A DNA stretch of 64,000 nucleotides, from positions 64,913,389 through 64,977,388 of the forward strand of contig CM049315.1 in the NCBI GenBank assembly GCA_026874595.1, in the 5' to 3' direction. Both the position numbers and the translations under genes were made by a program. Source of the DNA: Sipunculus nudus. Lineage: Eukaryota > Annelida > Sipuncula > Golfingiida > Sipunculidae. The stretch's first letter is position 1; the number at the start of each line of letters is the position of its first letter. Below are positions 55,236-64,000 of this stretch, in pieces. The notes beneath the pieces were generated by a model. It did not search any database. It saw only the letters and a program-made list of their open reading frames with translations, and was not told the DNA's origin.

Positions 55236-56564
55236 GGCATTTTGTCTCAGTCACAAAATATAATATTGTCTCGGTTTGCCACCAGGGGTTATTAGATTCA
55301 TCTGTTTCAGTTTTCCTTTTCTGGTCACCCTTTTTACAAAACGTCTTTTCATTTTTCAGTTGTTTACAGGTTGCGGTTTTCCAAACAGGTTATTTAGCGT
55401 CTGTATATGTTTTAGTAACGTGCCCCTTTTTCAGTTCAGTCTTATGAAACGTTTTCCCATGTTTAGGTGTTCAGACAGTCAGAGATCATGAGAGAACACA
55501 CACCACAGGTACTGGCAAACTTTGTAAAGGACATTTGTAAATGATTACAATGAAAACCAAGTTCTGTCAACCAGTTTAGTTTTTTCATGAAATAATGCTT
55601 TATGTGCGTGCCTGAAACTATTCGGCCTACAACATATATATAATGTATATATATGTGACCCATCTGCATAAAATCAGCCAGAAGTCACCGAGTTCAATAT
55701 AGATAAAAGGGCTGCAGAATGCAGTTTGGGTTGAATTTTAAATTTTCGGTTTTTGACAGAAAAATGATCTAAAAGGTCTAATCTTATATTTATTTAGGAT
55801 AAAACATAATAAAAACTGTTTATTTCCTCTATTTTATCATGTATTTCACTTTAGCGTGTGCCATTTAACCAGAAAATGCAGTCATACAGGCCAAATTCAC
55901 TGAATAATTGAAATGGCTGACAGTACAAACAACCTGGGTTTAACTTTGTGTTTACTGTTGTCATGGAGCAAACAATGTCATCTGCACAAATATGGAAATT
56001 TCCAGTTCATTAAATGACACACAGAGCCAATAGAACTGCCTGTATCTAGGTTGATTTTCTAAGTCAGTGTAAACAAAACAGTGTGGTGTGAAGCGAGTGA
56101 CAAAATACTGTAACGTGAATATAATGTGTGGGAGCATGCATATTTAGCATCATCTACGTTTTGAATCCTGTACTATCGCCCACAGTGAACGTTTGTTGAC
56201 ATGTCACGTGAGAGAGAGATATTATATAGTATATATGTATAGGACTATAAACTTAAAATAAAAAAAGTGAGGATCTAATACAAACATGTGTTCATTATTT
56301 TCCAGCCTTATCAGAATTTGAGATCAAGCTTTTTGCCCTGAATGTATATGCAGAAGTGTTGAAGAATTTATTTAATTTTAAAAATAATCAGATTAAAAAA
56401 ATTAAGATCTCATTGAAAAATATTCTTACCTCAGGAGAATGGAACATAAGTGATCAGCTCTGTCCATCATCTTTCCATTATCATTAAATATATATGTATT
56501 AATTATGAAATTTGTCCAATAAGCATTGTTGATATAACTTCCATATGCTGTATGTGTATTGATT
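55236..56564. other. Unclassified sequence
   Basis: No supported gene. Splice-like bracketing around 55469-55510 (plus) and 56415-56460 (minus) exists, but the enclosed peptides are too short to identify. A TA-rich stretch lies near 55630-55655. Confidence 0.35.
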
Positions 56565-57170
56565 TGTATTGATATGTATGTTTAAATGCTGTGAAAATTA
56601 AATCAATAGTACTCACAGAAAATCAAAAACGTGCAATGTTCAAAGTTGGGCAAAATTTGAGGTACTGATTAATTTTTATGCTAATAACTTAAAAAAAATT
56701 ACAAATTCAGATCTAATTTTGGGTATACAACTGAGCTTGAAAAATTGTCATGTTACTTGAGCAAATATTTTTCCTGATTTTTTACAAAGTCCTACATGTT
56801 TATGCCCATAACTTATAGAAATTACACTAAACAGTCTTAATATATAGAAATATATAGGAGAATACTCCTGATTAATATTAAGAACACAGATAGGTGGTTT
56901 TGATATTAGGCATTCCTGAAGTCTGATAATAGGTTTTTAATGGAAATTTGTGGTTTTTCCTTAATTTCTCAAAGGAACAAAGTTGCAGTGACCCAGTTTT
57001 TGGTTTGGTAGGAGATCTTGGGGACATCTAACAGTATGCCGAGTTTTAGTTTCGTAGGTCTAACAGTTTCAAAACGTGCCAGACTAACGGATGGACAGAT
57101 AGACGGACGACAGACAATTGACCATGACTATAGCTCAGATGAGGTATTATAAAGTCACCTGAGCTAAAAA
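56565..57170 (+). repeat. Dispersed family 1 copy
   Basis: aatgctgtgaaaattaaatc, ttttcctgattttttac, gatattaggcattcctgaag, gacatctaacagtatgccga and the cap gacggacgacagacaattga with actatagctcagatgagg and cacctgagctaaaaaa near 57170. Confidence 0.88.
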
Positions 57171-57477
57171 AACTGAGAGTGTGGGCTGTCACCTCTGGAG
57201 TTTGGCTACTCCATGTAATTCTTAACTTTATTAATACACTGTGATGATTTAATATTCCAGTTTAAGTGAAGTTACAGTGCACATTATGAACATACAAACC
57301 AAATACATATATCAATAGACATAAGGAGAACACAAAAATGCATTTAAATGCCCCCCAGAAGCTTTGAGGATTTTTCATGTGAAAACTATTAGTTATTGCA
57401 ATCTGAACACCAATTTATGCAAAATTTTACACATACAATTGATCATACTGACATTTAATTTTATCATAAATCTATGG

Positions 57478-57587
<110 letters not shown>

Positions 57588-57652
57588 TAGAAGTATATAG
57601 GTGCAGAACAAATCTAACAGTGCTCCATTAGCCTGATGCTAAGAGCTGATGC

Positions 57653-59922
57653 ACAGAATTTACAACGTAAATGTTCAGTTACACATTAACACGTGTTTTC
57701 ATGCTGCCGCAATCATCAGATGTGAAGTGTTAAGGAACGGTTCATTTGGCTCCAACAAAACACAAACACCCCATATTCAATAAACTGGCGGGTCCTCAAG
57801 CGCGCACCACCTAGAAAGCTCCCCAGTGGAAGTTGTAATCTTTGCCTAGAAGAAAAGGTCCAAATCATAACATTCCCCAAGACACAAAGACTCAACAAAA
57901 GATCAGAGCTCATTTCCAAATGCAGACATACCGTAATGTCTACTTGAATTCGTACAGGAAAAAATAATTATTTTTCTCAGTGTGTTAATTATTATATGTA
58001 AAATATGACAAATAAGAATATTGCAGGAGAGAAGATCACCTGAGAATCGGTGGTGGGTGATAATAGAGGATGTACGGCAACCCTCATGTTAATTATTAGT
58101 TAACACTTGTTCTGGAATATATGTGAGCGCTGCTGGTGACGATAAAGATATCCATTATATCCTGTAACTGGCATTTTATAAACCAGTGTTTAATATATAT
58201 ATATATATATATTATAATATAATATAGAGGGTTTTAGCCGCGCCGCACGGGGGTAACCAGGACGGCCTGTACTGCCGGCGGGAACAAACTAAACATTTGT
58301 AACCCACAGACCGGCACAAAAGTTCATAAAGATCGTCAAAAAATCCAGCTACCGGCAATGGAACTTCAGTAATTTATTACCCTAAACTGTTAAATTTGTA
58401 CCTCATTAGTATGTTAACAAATTTATTTGATCATGGCTATGGTGCAAACAAAATTGACAGGAGTCACTGATCACCTTAATATTACACATCAAATAAATTA
58501 CTGGTAAACAAACAAGCAACAATCTTCAAAGGGTTTCACAGTTTGGACATGAAAGGAAAACATCATTAGCCAGAAGTCTCTCACGGTGTACATCGGTGCG
58601 TAGCATCATTAGCGGTAAGAAAATAGGCTATTGTTTTGTAATAATTCATGGCAACATTTAATTCATTTATTGTATGGATTTCAGAATACGCCCTAAAAAA
58701 GCAATGGTGATTTTTTCAGGGCGTTAATGAAATTTATTCCGGGTGCCACCTGGCGGCAAGTGAACTTATTAATATTACAGCCATGAATATGTCATCTCAC
58801 CATATTTATTTATATATTTCAATAAATTAAATGTTTATTTTACCCGTTTGGTAATTCCAGTGGAAAGAAATAAATGAAAAATATATGTTTATCATATTTC
58901 TAAACTGGGACGGAAGAATAACATAAAAGGAGGAAAAAAAGTGATAGGTTTGAACCAGGGGTATAAGGCTAATATTCTCTCCGTTCATGCGCCTCTAACC
59001 AATCGGCCACAGAAGCTAATATAAGCATTGAAGTTTTTATTTGGGAGATTCCAATAAGATTCATACAGCGGGGTAAAAAAAAATAAATTATTTCACGGAC
59101 ATTACCGGCATTTATCAAATAAAAACTCTGGAAGACAGCGGTATATCCTTTGTAGCTGCGGTTCAAAGCACTCTGACGATCTCCATTTAACCTTTGATGC
59201 CTTGCAGCACCAGGTCATGCCTGTGATCAGTGGTCCGTGCGAGGTTTGTCCCGAGTGGATAACCAGTATATGATCATCACCTAATGTGATTTTTTCCCCA
59301 CTTACAAATCCTTCTTATTCTATTATTAAGTAAACAAAATATTATCGATTAAAACACATTTTTTACCTCGAGTTCTACTGTTCAAATCACATTCATGTTA
59401 TAACAAGTCTGAAGCAAAGATGGCCCATCGGTATCAATTAAGTGACAGTTTTTCCTATTTACAAACATGAAGTCGCAAATCTGATAAAATTGTTCCGATA
59501 AATTATCATGTTACTGCCACGCACTAGGACATAAAGATGTCTTGTTATCAGGTGAACAGCGTCGACATTTGATTCATCTCAGTATGCAAAGCCGTTTTAA
59601 TCATAGCAACAATTATGGTTCATAGGGACCGCCGGTGGTCACCGGCAATAGCTAATATCAGCACAGTATGTTGGTGTACGAATTCATATATGTATTTAGA
59701 AAAATATGTTTCAGGAAATTTATAGTGTGCGAACTAATGAAGGATACGAACTAATGTAGACATTACGGTAATCATAATCCCCCCACACTCCCACCTGACC
59801 ATGGCTGAGTGCTTCGGCACGTAATTACATAATGTCACCAACCGTTCCTTAACATTTCACATCTGATGATTGCGGCAGCATGAAAACACGTGTTAATGTG
59901 TAACTGAACATTTTCGTTGTAA

Positions 59923-59929
<7 letters not shown>
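57653..59929 (+). mobile_element. 2.28-kb element with about 90-bp terminal inverted repeats
   Basis: 57653-57743 (acagaatttacaacgtaaat ... gttaaggaacggtt) is the reverse complement of 59840-59929 with few mismatches. The interior has a GC-rich patch (58231-58300) and the 58361-59770 segment, also found at 45118-46458 in NOMO intron 1. No transposase domain was recognised; short frames such as 58969-59166 have no known motif. TA-rich sequence lies at both outer sides, so a TA target is possible, but I could not define the duplication. Confidence 0.85.
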
Positions 59930-59959
<30 letters not shown>

Positions 59960-62209
59960 TTCCATTCAGAAGTTTAATAATGCATTTTTTTCACATAAAA
60001 CCAAGTGTTTAACTTTATACTGATTATATAGAAGCAAGATTTAATTTTGCATGAGTACTTGATTGTATTGCTGGTTGCAATAGAGAATAAAAAAATTTTA
60101 AACAGATTTTATTTGATTATAAATTCCACCACATAATTTTATAAATGCACTGTAGACAGGTAATCACCCTACTTGTACTACTGATAGACCACTTTTCAAA
60201 AGACATTATAGGATAAAACCCTAAATGTGAGTTTATAGACATAGCCTATTGAGAAATACTTCTCTATTTGCCAGTTAAGTTATTCAAGTATGTTCAGGTT
60301 TTCTTTAATTTTACGTAAGAAGTACATCAGCACTCCCCGTATCGAATTTGACATAGCCCTTGTAAATATTCTTTCATTATTTACCACCTTGTTATAAAAG
60401 GAACCCTCAATTTGAATGTGCATCCCGTGTTGCTGCCAAATTTGCGCAGACTGCTGCTTCAGGTGACAAAAACATGAGTACACATGCACCTGAATTGGTA
60501 ACATTGGTTACAGTGATGACACATCATGGGCTCAACTAATTTGCAAAGCCCCAGATGGTAATTCTTCCAAATATTGCTGTCTATAGCTACCATGCATACA
60601 AGCAGGCCATTAATGAGATCTTATGGAAAATGCAAAGTTTTCAGTTCGTGGGGCAAATCAAATTATCTCAAATTAGTTCTTAGAAGTGTCTAGGCTGTCA
60701 GACATTTGCAGCGGAGGTTGTGTTCATTGCCAGGAAGGAGCTGCTTATTTCTTCTGTGAAACATATGTAATATTTATAAATTATATGTGCTTTCTATAAA
60801 GTGCAAATCCTGTGTAATAAAAAAGCTTTTGGGCAGAACTGCTTTAATTCTCAGCTGATGAGCCCATTCGTGCACATTCAGCGTCCACTCGCATTTGTTT
60901 CGCGGGCATATCAAAACATTGGTTGTTGATACTGGTGTACCAAGATCAATGTCACTTCATTCTTTTCTCCAAACAGTAAGCCATGATTTTTAAACGTGTC
61001 AGCAATGAGTGAAAAAGTCTGCAGCCAAAAACAGACTAACATGTGCATCACGCATAAAGTGTGCACCACAAGGGGCCCACAACAAATTTAAAACATGCGG
61101 CTACAACGTGCAGGACATGTGTCAGATTGGATGGTATTTACCAAGCACCTATTGTATTTTTTGTTTATCTTTGTTAAAATAGTAATTTTGATAATCAACA
61201 CTGGATTAATTGTATACAAATATGTATCTGTTTGTGATAAATCATGTTTTAAATATGACAGAACTCAGTTACTATTCTTAATGATATTTATATATTTGTG
61301 TTGCTTTGTTGCACGTTTTCTATCCAGATACAAATCAATAATTATAGTTCAATGAATATCAAACGTTTCATCCGCAGTTTAATACAGAATGCGAGTGCTG
61401 GGGAGAGAAACCCTCTCTTTAGTTATGTCATTATCAGGAATCTCCACGCAGCAAGCGCGCATCACGCGTTTAAAATCACTCCAGGAGAGATAGCTGACGC
61501 TTGACACGCTCGAGTCTGTTTTGTCATTGATAAAAAGAGTGGAGCGACTTTTTCCAGATTTGACGCCTGACGTGTGACGCTTGACGTGCTGGTAACGCGT
61601 GCATTAGTGTGTTTAGGGCTTAAACGATGGTCAGCTGGAGGTAGTCAAGTGACATTAGTATAAAATGCATGAATTATCTGTGGTGACATTAACAGTGAAG
61701 TCCATTAAAATGATTTTCCTGTCCCTACTGTCAGCCAATTAGATTGTCGCTTACTCCTTAAATACTAAGTACCGCATGATTGGCAGATACTGACCTATTT
61801 TGGCCTCAACTTCGAATCATGAAAGCTCTACTAGCATGCCTCTAGCATGCAGCTATGATGTGTTCCACACTAACAAACTGTTTATTCAACAAGGTAATAG
61901 GATCACTATAAACAAATTCTGTGACTGGTATGGAATGACCACATACTATGGTAAATACAAGCATGTGGACAGAGTGTATACAAGGGTTTATCATATCCTG
62001 ATTTTTGGGCTTGGGTTACAAAGTGGCAATATATTCACTTTGGACTACTTTCACATCAATCTACACACTAGACACAGTAGGAATGTACGCTCAAGCATGC
62101 ATAATCTGATGAAAGGTCAACAAGGTCAACATACAGGTGACTGAAGAGGGGCTGGATTAAGCTTGGGTCTGACATGGTCTCATATAAACATTAATAAAAG
62201 CTACAATAT
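59930..62209. other. Unclassified sequence with small unidentified frames
   Basis: Minus frame 60504-60280 (Q-Q-S-A-Q-I-W-Q-Q-H-G-M-H) and plus frames 61095-61355 and 61800-62144 are open but match nothing I know and lack clear splice or start context. A GC-rich patch at 61400-61600 has short repeats of tgacgcttgac/tgacgcctgac. No gene is called. Confidence 0.35.
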
Positions 62210-62790
62210 TTGGCCAATTTCTTTCAGCTCTCTAAACTACAAAGATGAAATCCATATGTGTGCATGATATGAAAATTATATCAACAGTGCTCACAGAAAA
62301 CAAACGTGCCATGGTCAAAGTTGGGCAAAATCTAAGGTAATAATTTTATATTTATACTAATAACTTATAAAATTTAAAAAATTCAGAACTAATTTTGGGT
62401 ATTCAATTGAATCTTGATTAAATAATGTTACATCCCTGACAAAAAATCTCTAGCTTCAGCAATCATCTTGTTAAGGGAGTAAATATATTTCTTGATTTTT
62501 TAAAAAGTGCATTATGTTTGGGCCCATAACTTAAAACAATTACGCAATACTGACATCATTTCTGGCATGTGCATAGCGAATGTATAGAAAAATATGTATA
62601 TTATATATGATCAAAGTCAGATCAGTGGTTTTGATATTAGGCAGTCTTACAGTGTAACAATGGGTTTTTAATGGAAAAATGAAGTTTTTCATTAATATTT
62701 CGAAGGAATTAAGTCCTAGTGATCAAATTCTTGGCATGGTAGGGGATTTGGAGACATCTAACTGTATGCCAAATTTAAGGAACTAGCTGA
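62210..62790 (+). repeat. Dispersed family 1 copy, cap missing
   Basis: Contains catggtcaaagttgggcaaa, tttgggcccataac, attaggcagtcttacagtgt and gacatctaactgtatgccaa; breaks off near 62780. Confidence 0.85.
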
Positions 62791-62929
62791 AGCTGGGGAG
62801 CTGCGCTCTAGCAAACTGCATAACACTAGCTTGATGTAAACAATATGTGACATTGTTCTTGAAAACTTGAATAAAATCTACAGTTTTTGAACAACTGGTT
62901 TCAAATTTTTGTTGTGAACAGACAAAATG

Positions 62930-63682
62930 CTAACAAAAACATGCTGTGAAAATTAATCCCAAACCTGGGCAAACTTAAAGGTACCAATTTTATATTTTTC
63001 CCAATATTTAAAAAAATTTAACAGATTTTGATCTAATTTTTGGTATACAATTAAATTTTGATCAATTAAAGTTGTATTACTGAAAAAAAGTTCCTATACC
63101 TTTAACACTTTTGGTCTCAAGTGACCAAATATCTTTCCTGATTTTTTTACAAAGTCCATTATGTTTGGGCCCATAACTTTTTTAAATTAGATATTACTGA
63201 CTTAATTTCTGGCATGTACATAGGAACTATATATAGGAATATTTATGGTAAATATGAAGAAAACCAGATGAGTGGTTTTAATATTAGGCAGTCCTGAAGT
63301 GTGAAAATAGATTTCTAATAAAAAATTGAGGTTTTTCCTTAATATCTCGAAGGAGCGAAGTCATATTGACCCAATTTTCGGCATGGTAGATTTTGGGGTC
63401 ATCTTACGGTATGACGAATTTCAGATTTGTAGGTCCAATGGTGTCGAAACGTGCCAGTCTAACGAACGGACATCCAGACGAACGGACAGACGGACGGAGG
63501 ACGGACAATGGACCACGACTATAGCTCAGATGACTTATAGTCAGCTGAGCTAAAAAATTTATAGCAGATCTGCATTGATCTCATGAATGATATTTTTTGT
63601 CTGAAAAAGTTGGAAATCCACCAATAGATGGAAAAATCTCATCCCTGTATAGCTCAGAAGACTTTCAGTCAGCTGAGCTAAA
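62930..63682 (+). repeat. Dispersed family 1 copy plus a short extra cap
   Basis: The full 3' part with gcagtcctgaagtgtgaaaa, catcttacggtatgacgaat, the gacagacggacggaggacgg stretch and the cap actatagctcagatgactta, tcagctgagctaaaaa at about 63556. A second shorter cap (tatagctcagaagactttca, gtcagctgagctaaaaac) ends at 63682. Confidence 0.88.
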
Positions 63683-64000
63683 AACAGGTCCCCGGGTCTG
63701 AAAAAAGCTAAAAAATTGGTCTGGGGCCCTTAAAAAATGTAACTGTGGCTGATAAAAAGGGGTCTGGAGCCCTCCCCTGTATAACCACTACTGGGAGGGG
63801 GGATGGCTTTTACCACCTTACTCCTCTGAAACTACATTTTGTAGTGTTTTACAGACAGTTTAAGGCTACCCCCCTCCTTCTTGGAGTTGTGGATATTTTC
63901 TAGGGTATTAGGTATTGGTCCCTCAGTATAAACTGTACACCCTGCAAAATCCAGATCCACCCCTGCTATGGCATTGGGCATGGTTAAGACTAAAGAAAGG
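63683..64000. other. Unclassified repeat-like end of window
   Basis: It contains tctggggcccttaaaa and tctggagccctccc in loose repetition. Near 63945-63965 is ccagatccacccctg, whose reverse complement starts CAGGGGTGGATC, like a hAT terminal repeat. The partner end is not in the window. Confidence 0.3.

Noticed and set aside
55469-55510. Possible plus-strand 42-bp exon between tgtttag and gtactg
   Set aside because: Chance splice-like dinucleotides. The donor is weak and no neighbouring plus-strand exon supports it.
56415-56460. Possible minus-strand microexon ending ctcctgag|gtaaga
   Set aside because: The donor is good, but the upstream side has no pyrimidine tract and the peptide is too short to assign.
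63945-63965. hAT transposon end (CAGGGGTGGATC on the minus strand)
   Set aside because: Only one end is visible and the motif is short. The partner end and an 8-bp target duplication cannot be shown in this window.

Overview
This is a gene-poor, AT-rich, repeat-dense piece of animal genome. It has spliced coding exons, LINE, SINE and DNA-transposon remnants, long minisatellites and several satellite-like dispersed families. The repeat style (families ending in tcagctgagctaaaaa, GGTGGCGCCACC satellites, a SINE with a tggtttcctcc body) suggests a mollusc, probably a bivalve; that placement is inference. There is nothing prokaryotic here, and no CRISPR array, operon or complete gene.

The one real gene I can support is on the minus strand: five consecutive internal exons of NOMO (nodal modulator), an ER membrane protein with Ig-like/carboxypeptidase-regulatory-like repeats that belongs to the BOS complex of the multipass translocon. 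In transcription order the exons are 49534-49389, 44513-44415, 28909-28733, 20607-20525 and 12473-12314. All have AG/GT boundaries, the intron phases agree at every junction, and together they give 665 coding bases (221 codons plus 2 nt). I found no further NOMO exon on either side, so the flanking introns are long or other exons are unrecognised.

Layout: 94-8729 is a large inverted duplication, modified by a pogo-like element and a hairpin MITE in the left arm and a nested LINE and a 180-bp repeat block in the right. 9181-11935 is a 46-bp minisatellite made of tRNA-like sequence. 12.5-20.5 kb is intron 4, with dispersed repeats, a 5S-rRNA-derived fragment and a SINE. 21.0-25.4 kb is a 42-bp minisatellite in intron 3, followed by a decayed tyrosine recombinase and a 279-bp satellite. 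29.1-36.2 kb is a 45-bp minisatellite in intron 2. 36.3-44.4 kb is AT-rich intron with duplications. 46.5-49.4 kb is a 63-bp minisatellite in intron 1. 49.5-64 kb is repeats, including two TIR elements (52194-54972 and 57653-59929).

The most interesting observation is that the 63-bp minisatellite in intron 1 is built from NOMO itself. Its unit is the last 50 bp of the adjacent exon plus the first 13 bp of the intron, including the 5' splice site, repeated about 46 times. Some units still carry intact or shifted GTAAGT donors. In intron 3 the 42-bp array, read on the gene's sense strand, is about 100 copies of a pyrimidine tract followed by TAG, resembling a 3' splice site, just upstream of the next exon.
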